Positions 32,967 to 41,570 of a stretch of 64,000 nucleotides of DNA are shown one piece after another. The stretch comes from Nonomuraea gerenzanensis (GTDB lineage Bacteria; Actinomycetota; Actinomycetes; Streptosporangiales; Streptosporangiaceae). Position 1 is the stretch's first letter. The number at the start of each line of letters is the position of its first letter. The translations under genes and the position numbers were made by a program. The stretch is from contig NZ_CP084058.1 in assembly GCF_020215645.1 (NCBI RefSeq), positions 8,742,001 to 8,806,000 on the forward strand, given 5' to 3'. The notes below the pieces were generated by a model, which saw only the letters and a program-made list of their open reading frames with translations, did no database searches and was not told the origin of the DNA.

Positions 32967-34375
32967 CCGGCCTCGCTCCTGACGGGCTCGGGGTCGCGGC
33001 CCGCGATGGCGCGCAGCAGGTGGTAGCCGCCCAGCACCACGATCGTGCCGAGCGCGATGCCCTCCAGGGTGAAATCGCCGCCGATGGCGTGCTTCACAGG
33101 TCCGATGGCCAGGATCATGCCCGCCCCGATCGGAACCATGTTCACGGGGTCGGCGAAGTTCACCCGGTTCTCGATCCAGATCTTCGCGCCGAGCAGGCCG
33201 ATCATGCCGTACAGGATCACGGTCACGCCGCCGAGCACGCCGCCCGGCGTGGCCGCGACCAGCGCGCCGAACTTCGGGCAGAGCCCGAACGCGATCGCGA
33301 TGAGGCCGGCGATGTAGTAGGCGGCGGTGGAGTAGACCTTGGTGGCCGCCATGACGCCGATGTTCTCGGCGTAGGTCGTGGTGGGCGAGCCGCCGACGGC
33401 GCTGGTGACCATGGTGCCGACGCCGTCGGCCACCACGGCGCGCCCCACGTACGGGTCCACGTCCGTCCCGGTCATCTCCCCGACGGCCTTGACGTGCCCG
33501 ATGTTCTCCGCGATCAGCGCGATCACGGCGGGCAGCACCAGCAGCACGGCCGAGGTCCTGAAGTCGGGCGCGTGGAAGCTCGGCAGCCCGAACCACGGCG
33601 CGTCGGCCACCGACTGGAAGCTCACCCGGTCGTGCGGGAAGGCGGTCGCCACGCAGTACGTGCCCTCGGCCGGGCAGGGGTTGCCTGCCGCGTCACGCAG
33701 GTTCGCACCGGGCAGCACGGACGTGACCGGCCCGGCGACCCTGTCGAGCACCCACGACAGCACGAACCCGGCCACCAGCCCGACCAGCACCCCGATCCGC
33801 CCGATGAACCCCTTGAACGCCACGATCACCACGAACGTGATCAGCATCGTGACGAGCGCCACCCAGTGGTCCTGCGGCCAGTAGACGTCCGCCACCACGA
33901 ACGCCAGCCCGAACCCGATCAGCATCACCACCGCGCCGGTCACCACGGGCGGGAAGACCCGGTGGATGACCTGGACGCCGAGGAAGTGGATGGCCAGCCC
34001 GGCCAGCGCCAGCACGAACCCGGCGACCAGGATGGCGCCGGTGACGATCGCGTCGGCGCCGCCGGTGTCGCCGCCCGCCGCCGCCCTGATGGCGAACACG
34101 CCGCCGACGAAGGACGCGCTGGTGCCCAGGTAGCTGGGCACCTTCCCCTTCACGATCAGCAGGAACAGGATCGTCGCGACGCCCGACATCATCACGGCCA
34201 CGTTCGGGTCCAGCCCCATGACCAGCGGGAAGACGAACGTCGCGCCGAACATCGCGATCACGTGCTGCGCCCCGAACCCGATCATCCGGGGCCAGCTCAG
34301 TCTCTCGTCGGGCCTGACCACCTCGCCGGGAGCCAGGTGCTTGCCGTCACCGTGTCTGGTCCATCCCATAACCAT
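32963..34375 (-). CDS. Nucleobase:cation symporter-2 family permease (uracil/xanthine type), copy 1
   Basis: About 470 residues with some 12-14 membrane helices. Family motifs: RMIGFGAQHVIAMFGATFVFP, GTSASFVGGVFAIRAAAGG, ENIGHVKAVGEMTGTDVDPYVGRAVVADG, and SAVGGSPTTTYAENIGVMAATKVYS. The Gln-His pair near the N-terminus and the TTTYAENIG stretch are typical of NCS2/UraA carriers. It imports uracil, xanthine or a related base with protons. The ATG at 34375 has AGGGG 6 nt upstream. It is the first gene of the operon carrying the molybdenum hydroxylase, which links import to ring oxidation. A second, similar permease lies just upstream. Confidence 0.92.
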   Translation of the reverse strand: MVMGWTRHGDGKHLAPGEVVRPDERLSWPRMIGFGAQHVIAMFGATFVFPLVMGLDPNVAVMMSGVATILFLLIVKGKVPSYLGTSASFVGGVFAIRAAAGGDTGGADAIVTGAILVAGFVLALAGLAIHFLGVQVIHRVFPPVVTGAVVMLIGFGLAFVVADVYWPQDHWVALVTMLITFVVIVAFKGFIGRIGVLVGLVAGFVLSWVLDRVAGPVTSVLPGANLRDAAGNPCPAEGTYCVATAFPHDRVSFQSVADAPWFGLPSFHAPDFRTSAVLLVLPAVIALIAENIGHVKAVGEMTGTDVDPYVGRAVVADGVGTMVTSAVGGSPTTTYAENIGVMAATKVYSTAAYYIAGLIAIAFGLCPKFGALVAATPGGVLGGVTVILYGMIGLLGAKIWIENRVNFADPVNMVPIGAGMILAIGPVKHAIGGDFTLEGIALGTIVVLGGYHLLRAIAGRDPEPVRSEAG

Positions 34376-34495
34376 GCGAGCCCCTTGTGCACTGGGCGCC
34401 GGACGTACCGTTGCGGGCACATTAGGCCCGGTGGCACGCTCCTACACGGGCATGATCTGCCAAATCTGACCCGCCGACCAGAGAGAACCTCGCGC

Positions 34496-34518
34496 ACACG
34501 GCGGCGACCGCCGTGTGA
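34496..34518 (-). terminator. Perfect hairpin terminator after permease copy 2
   Basis: CACACGGCGG (34496-34505) and CCGCCGTGTG (34509-34518) form a perfect 10-bp stem with a 3-nt CGA loop, 6 bp past the end of the permease gene. It separates the two permease transcription units. Confidence 0.75.
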
Positions 34519-34523
34519 GGGGG

Positions 34524-35837
34524 CTACCGGCGCACGGCGCGCAGCAGGTGGTAGCCGAGGAGCAGCACGATCGTGCCGAGCGCGATGCCGCTGAGCGCGA
34601 ACGTGCCGGTGATCGGGAAGGCGACGGGGCCGATGGCGCAGATGATCCCGGCGCCGGTCGGCACGAGGTTGCGCGGGTCGGCCAGGTCGACCTTGTTCTC
34701 GATCCAGATCTTGGCGCCGAGCAGGCCGATCATCCCGTACAGGATGGTCGTCACGCCGCCGAGCACCCCGCCGGGGGTGGCCGCGATGAGCGCGCCGAAC
34801 TTCGGGCAGAGCCCGAACAGGATCGCGATGACCGCCGCGATGTAGTAGGCGGCGGTCGAGTAGACCCGGGTGGCCGCCATGACGCCGATGTTCTCCGCGT
34901 ACGTGGTCGTCGCGGAGCCGCCCACGGAGGTGGCCACGACGGTGCCGATGCCGTCGGCCATGACGGCCCGGCCCATGTAGGCGTCCACGTCGGTGCCGGT
35001 CATCTCGCCCACGGCCTTGACGTGCCCGACGTTCTCCGCGATCAGCGCGATCACCACGGGCAGCACCAGCACGATGGCCGACACCTCGAACACCGGCCCG
35101 TGCAGCGACGGCAGCCCGATCCAGTCGGCCTGCGCCACCGCGTCGAGGTTCACCCGGAAGTGCTCGGTCACCTCGCCGCTGTCGTCGGGCGCCGTGATCG
35201 GGCCGCCGACGAGGTCCCACACGTAGGACAGCAGGAAGCCGAACACGAGCCCGAGCAGCACCCCGATCCGGCCGAGGAAGCCCTTGAACACCCCGATGAA
35301 GACGAACGTGGCCGCCATCGTCAGCAGCGCCACCCACGGGTCCTTGGGCCAGTAGACGTCCGCCGCCACGTACGCCATCCCGAACCCGATGAGCATCACC
35401 ACCCCGCCGGTCACGATCGGCGGGAAGACCCGGTGGATGACCCCGACGCCGAGCTTGTGGATGGCGAACCCGCACGCGGCCAGCACGACCCCGACGGCCA
35501 GCAGCGCCCCGGTGACGGTCGCGTCACCGCCCCCGGCCGCCCTGATCGCGACCACGGCCCCGACGAAGGAGGCGCTCGACCCGACGTAGCTGGGGATCCT
35601 CCCCTTCACGATCAGCAGGAACAGGATCGTCGCGACCCCGGACATCATCACGGCGAGGTTCGCGTCCAGCCCCATGACCAGCGGGAAGACGAAGGTCGCG
35701 CCGAACATCGCGATGACGTGCTGCGCTCCGATCCCCACCATCCTGGGCCAGCTCAGCCGCTCCTCCGGCTTGACCACCTCGCCCGGCGTCAGGCGCTTCC
35801 CATCGCCGTGCACCTTCCACCCCAGCGCCACGAACAC
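34524..35837 (-). CDS. NCS2 family nucleobase permease (uracil/xanthine type), copy 2
   Basis: About 437 residues, with the same motifs as copy 1: GIGAQHVIAMFGATFVFPLVMGL, GSSASFVGAVVAIRAAGGG, ENVGHVKAVGEMTGTDVDAYMG and VGGSATTTYAENIGVMAATRVYS. Both share HGDGKxLxPGEVVxPxERLSWPRM at the N-terminus, so they are recent paralogues. Copy 2 lacks the 40-residue periplasmic or cytosolic insert that copy 1 has around its proposed CPAEGTYC segment. The start is placed at GTG 35837 behind GGGAG; the ATG at 36095 is in the S4 gene region. It has its own terminator, so it is not part of the hydroxylase operon. Confidence 0.9.
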   Translation of the reverse strand: MFVALGWKVHGDGKRLTPGEVVKPEERLSWPRMVGIGAQHVIAMFGATFVFPLVMGLDANLAVMMSGVATILFLLIVKGRIPSYVGSSASFVGAVVAIRAAGGGDATVTGALLAVGVVLAACGFAIHKLGVGVIHRVFPPIVTGGVVMLIGFGMAYVAADVYWPKDPWVALLTMAATFVFIGVFKGFLGRIGVLLGLVFGFLLSYVWDLVGGPITAPDDSGEVTEHFRVNLDAVAQADWIGLPSLHGPVFEVSAIVLVLPVVIALIAENVGHVKAVGEMTGTDVDAYMGRAVMADGIGTVVATSVGGSATTTYAENIGVMAATRVYSTAAYYIAAVIAILFGLCPKFGALIAATPGGVLGGVTTILYGMIGLLGAKIWIENKVDLADPRNLVPTGAGIICAIGPVAFPITGTFALSGIALGTIVLLLGYHLLRAVRR

Positions 35838-35926
35838 ACCTCGATCTCCCGCCTGAACTGCGGGTATGTCTCCTGTCTGATGCTGGAGAGCACAATAGAG
35901 GGTGCCCCGGGATGCACGCGCACCGG

Positions 35927-36139
35927 CTAGGCGACGTGGATCTCGAACCCGTCGCCGCTGACCACCTGCCCGGCCCTGATCTTGGCGCGCTTGCGCAGCT
36001 CCACCTCGCCGTCCACCTGCACCATGCCCTCGTCGATGAGCTGCTTGGCCATCCCGCCCGTCTCGGTGATGCCGCAGTACTTCAGCAGGTCGCACAGCGG
36101 GATGTAGTCGTCGCGCAGTTCGAAGTCCAGAGATTCCAC
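35927..36139 (-). CDS. Small S4-domain RNA-binding protein (YbcJ-like)
   Basis: A 70-residue protein consisting of one S4 domain: IPLCDLLKYCGITETGGMAKQLIDEGMVQVDGEVELRKRAKI. S4 domains of this size bind structured RNA, as E. coli YbcJ does. It lies between pucR and permease 2, all on the same strand, with no evident link to nucleobase metabolism. The GTG start has no good ribosome site; TAGGCT lies 8 nt upstream and overlaps the pucR stop codon. Confidence 0.85.
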   Translation of the reverse strand: MESLDFELRDDYIPLCDLLKYCGITETGGMAKQLIDEGMVQVDGEVELRKRAKIRAGQVVSGDGFEIHVA

Positions 36140-36150
36140 AAGGCAGCAGC

Positions 36151-37761
36151 CTAGATGCCGCGCATCCGCAGCACGTGCAGGGCCAGCGTCAGGTTCAGCC
36201 GCAGGTGGGGGTCGTCGGTGAAGTTGCCGAGCAGCCGCTCCAGCTTGCCGATCCGGTAGCGCAGCGTGTTGTAGTGGAAGTGCAGCCGCCGGGCGGTCTC
36301 CGCCACGTTCAGGTTGGTCTCCAGCAGCGACTGCAGCGTGCGCCGCAGGTCGGCGTTCTCGGCGTCGTCGTCGGAGGCCAGCGGGCCGAGCGTCTCACGG
36401 ACGAACGCGTGCAGCTCCTCGGTGTCGTTGACCAGCGACAGCAGCCGGTAGACGCCGAGCTGGTCGAAGTGCGCCACCGCGCCCGGCCCGTGCAGCTGCC
36501 GGCCCACCCTGGCCGCCTTCAGCGCCTGCGAGTACGCCTCCGGCAGCGTCTCCGCGCCGGGGCTGGGCCGGGAGGTGCCGGTGGAGAACGTGGCGGGCGG
36601 CACGTCGGCGAAGGCGGAGGCGGCGTCCTTGGCCACCCGGGAGGCGTCGATGGCGGCGTCCACCACGGCCACCACCTCGTGCGAGAACCCGGCCACGGCG
36701 CCGCGCGGGTCGTGCCGCCTGATCGCGGCGGTCCAGCAGGAGACCAGGCGGTCCTGGGCGCTGCGCTCGTCGCCGTCGGGGTCGAGCTCGGCCACCAGGA
36801 CGGTCACCGGCCGCGACAGGTCCCAGCCGAACGCCCGCGCGCGGGTGGTGACCCGCTCGGCCGTGCCGGCCCTGCCGGTGAGCACGTCGCGCAGGAAGTC
36901 GGCGCGGTACTTGCTCTCGACGGCGTTGACCGCCTCCTGCCGGGTGACGACGAGGGCGGCGACGGTGGCGGCGCGCTCCAGGATGCCGACGTCGCTGTCC
37001 CTGATCGCGGCGGCCGGGCTGTAGGCGACGATCCTGCCGTGGTGGTGGCCGCCCGCGAGCACGGGCACCGAGGCGAACGAGCGGGCGCGGGCGGCGGGCG
37101 TACGGGGCCGCGGGGCGGGCAGCCCCTCGCGGGAGATCGACTCCCGCAGGACCGCCACGTGCTCGCCCGGCCCGGCGGTGGCCAGCACCTGGCCGGAGCC
37201 GTCGACCGCCGCCACGGCCACGTCGAGGAGCTGCGCCACCTCGGCGGTGACCTCATCCAGCCCGCCCCCGGCCAGCACCACCTGGACCAGCGCCCGGTGC
37301 GCCTCCTCCGCCCGCGCCAGCACGGCGGCCTGGCGGTTGAGTATGTCGGTCAGCACCTGGTTGAGGATGTCGTCGAAGCCGACGTCGTTGGGCAGCAGGA
37401 TCAGCGGGAAGCCGAGCCGGTCCGCCTGCTCCACCATCTCGCCGGGCAGCTCGTCCACGTAGCGGCCGAGCTTGATGGCCAGCGCGGCCAGCCCGCGCTC
37501 GTCGAGGTCGGCGACCAGCCGGCCGAGCGACTGCGGCGTGTTGCGCAGCGGGTAGCCGGTGGTGAGCAGCAGCTCGTGCGGCTTGACCCAGGCCAGGATG
37601 TCGGGCACCTCCATGACGTTGAGCCGTTGCACGATGCGGCCGAGCCCGCTCTCACCCGCGATCAGCCTGGCCTCCGCGAGGGTGGACACGCCGAGCACCT
37701 CTCCCACGGAGACGCCGTGGATGATCGTGCCGGTGCTGGCGAGACGGACGGGGGGCTCCAT
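36151..37761 (-). CDS. pucR: PucR family transcriptional regulator (purine catabolism type)
   Basis: A 536-residue regulator. The N-terminal PucR domain reads GVSVGEVLGVSTLAEARLIAGE and LNVMEVPDILAWVKPHELLLTTGYPL. The middle is a GAF/CdaR-like ligand region with LAGGHHHGRIVAYSPA. The C-terminal PucR helix-turn-helix is LRRTLQSLLETNLNVAETARRLHFHYNTLRYRIGKLERLLG. In Bacillus PucR governs purine use in response to allantoin-type compounds. Here it is divergent from the DUF2877-FdrA-DUF1116 operon and next to the permeases and hydroxylase, so it most likely controls all of them. A dyad candidate lies in the intergenic region. Confidence 0.92.
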   Translation of the reverse strand: MEPPVRLASTGTIIHGVSVGEVLGVSTLAEARLIAGESGLGRIVQRLNVMEVPDILAWVKPHELLLTTGYPLRNTPQSLGRLVADLDERGLAALAIKLGRYVDELPGEMVEQADRLGFPLILLPNDVGFDDILNQVLTDILNRQAAVLARAEEAHRALVQVVLAGGGLDEVTAEVAQLLDVAVAAVDGSGQVLATAGPGEHVAVLRESISREGLPAPRPRTPAARARSFASVPVLAGGHHHGRIVAYSPAAAIRDSDVGILERAATVAALVVTRQEAVNAVESKYRADFLRDVLTGRAGTAERVTTRARAFGWDLSRPVTVLVAELDPDGDERSAQDRLVSCWTAAIRRHDPRGAVAGFSHEVVAVVDAAIDASRVAKDAASAFADVPPATFSTGTSRPSPGAETLPEAYSQALKAARVGRQLHGPGAVAHFDQLGVYRLLSLVNDTEELHAFVRETLGPLASDDDAENADLRRTLQSLLETNLNVAETARRLHFHYNTLRYRIGKLERLLGNFTDDPHLRLNLTLALHVLRMRGI

Positions 37762-37799
37762 GGGGAAATTGTGAACCCGGAAGCGGTCTGTCAGGAAGA

Positions 37800-37824
37800 G
37801 CCAACCAACCCGCTGACTGTTGGC
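37800..37824. promoter_or_regulatory. Inverted repeat in the pucR/DUF2877 intergenic region, candidate PucR operator
   Basis: GCCAAC (37800-37805) and GTTGGC (37819-37824) form a dyad with a 13-bp spacer in the 130-bp space between the two divergent genes. A TTGGC/GCCAA dyad is reminiscent of the TTGG-containing PucR box of Bacillus. It is the only clear dyad in that space. Confidence 0.45.
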
Positions 37825-37891
37825 AAATTTACCCGTACGGAGGGTTCGGCGGCCGTTCTACGGTCAGGTCCAAGGTCGGTTGGGAGGTCCG

Positions 37892-38740
37892 GTGACCGTC
37901 AGTACATCCGCGCGGCGTACCCGCGTCCACGTCACGGGCGCGGCCAGCACCGCGGTCCGTCCCGTCCTCGAGTCCCAGCGCCGGCCCGCCCGCGTGCTGG
38001 CCGCGTTCCCCGCGGGCGTGTACCTGGAGGTCAGGACCGACCTGGAGCCTTCGGTGATCGCCGTCATCACGGGCGAGGCCACCCGGCTGCCGAACTCCGT
38101 GCTGCTGTCCGGCCCGCTGCCGCACCTCACCGTCGGTGACGACGCCTCGGTGGGCGACCGGACGATCGAGCTGGGCCCGCTGAGCCTGAGCGTGCGCCGC
38201 TGGTGGGATCCCGCGCCGCCGCTGGGCCGGATCGACCCGGCCCGCCTGGAGGACGACCTGCCGAAGGATCCGCCCGGCGCCGGCCTTGCGGGCAACGGCG
38301 CGGTGGACATGCTGGCGAGCAGCTGCGCCAAGGGCTGGCTGCTGGGGGCGGTGACGGCGGCGGAGCAGCTCGTGGGGCTGGGGCCCGGGCTGACGCCGAG
38401 CGGTGACGACGTGCTGGCCGGGCTGCTGGTGACGTTGCGGCACCTGGGCGCGGCGGCGGCGTGCGACCGGGCGGTCTGGCTGGCCGACTGGCTGGCGGCG
38501 ACCGTGACGTTCGACGCGCGCACGCGTACGACGCCCCTCTCGGCCACGCTCCTGCACTGCGCGGCCAGGGGCGAGGCCAGCCCCGAGGTGACCGCCGTGC
38601 TGCGCGCCGTGGCGGGCGGCTCGCCGACCGAACCGGCCCTGCGCCGGCTGCACCGGCTCGGTCACACCTCGGGCACCGACCTGGCGCAGGGCATCGCCAT
38701 CGGCGTGGCCGCCGTCCGCTCGCTGAGCGGGGCGCGATGA
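37892..38740 (+). CDS. DUF2877 domain-containing protein, YlbF/AllH-like subunit of oxamate carbamoyltransferase
   Basis: A 282-residue soluble protein. The DUF2877 hallmark is LVGLGPGLTPSGDDVLAGLL near residue 165-185. Later come VTFDARTRTTPLSATLLHCAARGE and LRRLHRLGHTSGTDLAQGIAIGV. In E. coli the matching protein YlbF (AllH) works with FdrA (AllF) and YlbE (AllG) as oxamate carbamoyltransferase in allantoin breakdown. The GTG start has GGGAGG 4 nt upstream. It is the first gene of the trio and overlaps fdrA by 4 bp. Confidence 0.85.
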   Translation: MTVSTSARRTRVHVTGAASTAVRPVLESQRRPARVLAAFPAGVYLEVRTDLEPSVIAVITGEATRLPNSVLLSGPLPHLTVGDDASVGDRTIELGPLSLSVRRWWDPAPPLGRIDPARLEDDLPKDPPGAGLAGNGAVDMLASSCAKGWLLGAVTAAEQLVGLGPGLTPSGDDVLAGLLVTLRHLGAAAACDRAVWLADWLAATVTFDARTRTTPLSATLLHCAARGEASPEVTAVLRAVAGGSPTEPALRRLHRLGHTSGTDLAQGIAIGVAAVRSLSGAR

Positions 38741-40086
38741 CCGGCCTGCCGCAGGCGGTGCTGGTACGGCGGGGGGCCTACCACGACTCGGTCACGCTCA
38801 TGCGGGTCAGCCGGGCGCTGTCGGAGCTGCCCGGCGTGGCCGCGGCCATGGTCGCCATGGCGACGGACCTCAACGTCTCGATCCTGCGCGAGATGGGCTT
38901 CCCCGTCCCCGAGTCCGACCCGGGAGACCTGCTGATCGCCGTACGCGCGCGGGACACCGACGCGGCGGCCGGCGAGGCGGAGCGCCTGCTCACCGAGGTG
39001 GACAGGCCGCGCGCCGCCCCCGAGGAGCAGCCGCCGCTGACCACCCGCTCGGCCGCCGCCCGCGGCCCCGCCGATCTCGTGCTCGTCTCCACCCCCGGCG
39101 AGTACGCCTACTTCGAGGCCCTGGACGCCGTCGAGGCCGGCCTGCCCGTCATGATCTTCAGCGACGGCGTCACCGTGGAGCGCGAACGGCGGTTGAAGGA
39201 GCTGGCCGAGGCCAGGGGCGTGCTGGTGATGGGCCCCGACTGCGGCACCGCCGCGATCGGCGGCGCCGGGCTCGGCTTCGCCAACGTCCTGACGCCCGGC
39301 CCTGTCGGCGTGGTGGCCGCGTCGGGCACGGGGGCGCAGCAGGTGACGTGCCTGCTCGACTGGGCGGGCGCCGGGGTGAGCCACGTGCTCGGGGTGGGCG
39401 GCAGGGACCTGTCCGCCGAGGTGGGCGGCCTGTCGGCGCGGCGGGCGCTGCGCATGCTGGACGAGGATCCGGCCACCGAGCTGATCGTGCTGGTCTCCAA
39501 GCCGCCCGCGCCGGAGGTGGCACGGGCCGTGCTGGGGCAGCCGCTGCGCACCCCCGTGGTGGTGGCCCTGCTGGGCACGTCCACGGGCGATCTCACGCAG
39601 GCCGCCGAGCAGGCGTTGCTTGCTCTCGGCAAGCCCGTCCCCGAATGGCCGTCCTGGCTCGCGCCGCCGGGCACGCGCCCGGCGCCCAAGCGCGTCAAGG
39701 GCCTGTACTCGGGCGGCACGCTCAGCACCGAGGCCGCGCTGCTCGCCGGTCAGGGCGACTTCGTGGACTACGGCGACGACGCCTACACCCGGGGCAGGGC
39801 CCATCCGGTGATCGACCCGACGCTGCGGGTGGAGGCGCTCGCCCGCACCGGGGAGCGGGACGTGGTGCTCATGGACGTGGTCCTCGGCCACGGCGCCGAC
39901 CCCGACCCGGCCGCCTCGCTCGCCCCCGCCGTCGCCGCCACTCCCGCCACGGTCGTCATCGCCCTGATCGGCACCGAGGGCGACCCTCAGGACCTGCACC
40001 GCCAGGCGGCGGCCTTCCGCGAGGCGGGCGCGTCGGTCTTCACCTCCAACGCCCAGGCCGCCCGCCACGCCAGGAGCCTGGTGTGA
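38737..40086 (+). CDS. fdrA: FdrA family protein (AllF-like subunit of oxamate carbamoyltransferase)
   Basis: A 449-residue protein with a succinyl-CoA-synthetase-like fold. Visible parts: VLVRRGAYHDSVTLMRVSRAL, ATDLNVSILREMGFP, LVSTPGEYAYFEALDAVEAGLPVMIFSDGV, GPDCGTAAIGGAGLGFANV, GVVAASGTGAQQVTCLLD and LIVLVSKPPAPEVA. The DCGT and SGTGAQQ loops are the CoA-ligase-type binding loops seen in FdrA. It moves carbamoyl between oxamate and phosphate (or the reverse) together with its partners. ATGA overlap with the preceding gene, GTGA near the following one: the three are co-translated. Confidence 0.88.
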   Translation: MTGLPQAVLVRRGAYHDSVTLMRVSRALSELPGVAAAMVAMATDLNVSILREMGFPVPESDPGDLLIAVRARDTDAAAGEAERLLTEVDRPRAAPEEQPPLTTRSAAARGPADLVLVSTPGEYAYFEALDAVEAGLPVMIFSDGVTVERERRLKELAEARGVLVMGPDCGTAAIGGAGLGFANVLTPGPVGVVAASGTGAQQVTCLLDWAGAGVSHVLGVGGRDLSAEVGGLSARRALRMLDEDPATELIVLVSKPPAPEVARAVLGQPLRTPVVVALLGTSTGDLTQAAEQALLALGKPVPEWPSWLAPPGTRPAPKRVKGLYSGGTLSTEAALLAGQGDFVDYGDDAYTRGRAHPVIDPTLRVEALARTGERDVVLMDVVLGHGADPDPAASLAPAVAATPATVVIALIGTEGDPQDLHRQAAAFREAGASVFTSNAQAARHARSLV

Positions 40087-40187
40087 CGCGCCAGGAGCCG
40101 GGGTCGGCCATGCCGGGAGCCTGCGGTGACGCGCCAGGAGTCCCGTCCAGCGCGCCAGGAGTCCCGTCCGACGTGCCAGGAGTCGCC

Positions 40188-41570
40188 GTGACCAGCAGCC
40201 TGCTGACCTCAGCCCCGCGCGTCATCACCGTCGGCGCGGGCCTGCTCGACGAGGCGCTGCACGCGCAGGCCGTCGCCACGGCCCCGGTGGCCTGGCGCCC
40301 GCCCCTGCCCGGCACCGCCGACGCCCTGGCCAGGGTGCTGAGCGACCCGCGCCGACAGGAGGCCAACGCGCTGGCCGTGCGCAGGCTGACCTCGGCCCGC
40401 CCGCACCTGGTGGGCGTGCGCCGGGCCGCCGAGCTGCTCGACGCGGACACGTTCCTGCACGCGGGCCCGCCCATCACGTGGGAGCGCGCCTCCGGCCCGA
40501 TGCGCGGCGCGCTGATCGGCGCGATGCTCCTGGAGGGCAGGGCCGCCGACGAGCACGAGGCCGCCGGCAGGCTGGCGGCGGGCGCGGTCGCGCTGCGCCC
40601 CTGCCACGAGAACGCGGCCGTGGGCCCGATGGCGGGCGTGGTGAGCCCGTCCATGTGGCTGTTCGAGGTACGCGACGACGAGCACGGCGGCACCGCGTAC
40701 TGCTCGCTGAACGAGGGCCTGGGCAAGGTGCTCAGGTACGGCGCGTACGGCCCGGAGGTCCTCGACCGGCTGCGCTGGATGGACCGGGTGCTCGGCCCCG
40801 CGCTGGCGGCGACGCTGGAACGTACGGGCCCGATCGATCTGCGCTCGCTGATCGCGCAGGCCCTGCAGATGGGCGACGAGCTGCACAACCGCAACCGCGC
40901 CGCCACCTCGCTGCTGCTGCGCGAGCTGGCCCCCGCCGTGGTGGAGGCGGCGCCGGGCGCGGCGGCCGAGGTGCTGCGCTTCGTCAACGGCAACGACCAC
41001 TTCTTCCTCAACGTCGGGATGGCCGCCGCCAAGGCGGCCACGGACGCCGCCCGCGACGTGCCGGGCTCGTCGCTGGTCGTCGCGATGGCCAGGAACGGCA
41101 CGGACTTCGGCGTGCAGGTCTCGGGGCTGGGCGGGCGCTGGTTCACGGGCCCCGCCGGGGTGCCGGACGGGCTCTACCTCGGCTCGTACGGCCCGCAGGA
41201 CGCCAACCCCGACATCGGCGACTCCACGATCACGGAGACGTCGGGCCTGGGCGGCTTCGCGATGGCGGCGTCGCCGGCGATCGTGCGGTTCGTGGGCGGG
41301 GAGGTGGCCGACGCGGTGCGGGCGACCCGCTCCATGTACGAGATCACGCTGGCCGAGCACCCCGTCTACCAGATCCCCGGCCTCGGTTTCCGCGGCACCC
41401 CGGTCGGCATCGACGTCACTCTGGTGGCGCGGACGGGTTTGCTCCCCGTGGTCAACACGGGCATCGCGGGACGCGTCGCGGGGACGGGTCAGGTCGGCGC
41501 GGGCCTGGTCACCCCCCCTACCGAAGCCTTCACCAGCGCGTTGCTGGCCCTTGCCGCAGAGAGTAAGTGA
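40188..41570 (+). CDS. DUF1116 domain-containing protein (YlbE/AllG-like)
   Basis: About 460 residues. Aligning by eye with E. coli YlbE: ARPHLVGVRRAAELLDADTFLHAGPPITWE, GPMRGALIGAMLLEGRA, LRPCHENAAVGPMAGVVSPSMW, YCSLNEGLGKVLRYGAYG and DSTITETSGLGGFAMAASPAIVRFVGG. It is the third subunit of the carbamoyltransferase. The frame is open from a GTG at 40083 that overlaps the fdrA stop; the extra 35 residues (Ala/Pro/Ser/Gly from a CCAGGAGTCCCGTCC-type repeat) are unlike any homologue I know. The GTG at 40188, with CAGGAG 5 nt before it, is therefore preferred. Confidence 0.85.
   Translation: MTSSLLTSAPRVITVGAGLLDEALHAQAVATAPVAWRPPLPGTADALARVLSDPRRQEANALAVRRLTSARPHLVGVRRAAELLDADTFLHAGPPITWERASGPMRGALIGAMLLEGRAADEHEAAGRLAAGAVALRPCHENAAVGPMAGVVSPSMWLFEVRDDEHGGTAYCSLNEGLGKVLRYGAYGPEVLDRLRWMDRVLGPALAATLERTGPIDLRSLIAQALQMGDELHNRNRAATSLLLRELAPAVVEAAPGAAAEVLRFVNGNDHFFLNVGMAAAKAATDAARDVPGSSLVVAMARNGTDFGVQVSGLGGRWFTGPAGVPDGLYLGSYGPQDANPDIGDSTITETSGLGGFAMAASPAIVRFVGGEVADAVRATRSMYEITLAEHPVYQIPGLGFRGTPVGIDVTLVARTGLLPVVNTGIAGRVAGTGQVGAGLVTPPTEAFTSALLALAAESK

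Noticed and set aside
32967..33596. Upstream extension of the CoxM frame
   Set aside because: It overlaps the permease gene in another frame and lacks homology; a GTG start with GTGA overlap at 32966 is natural.
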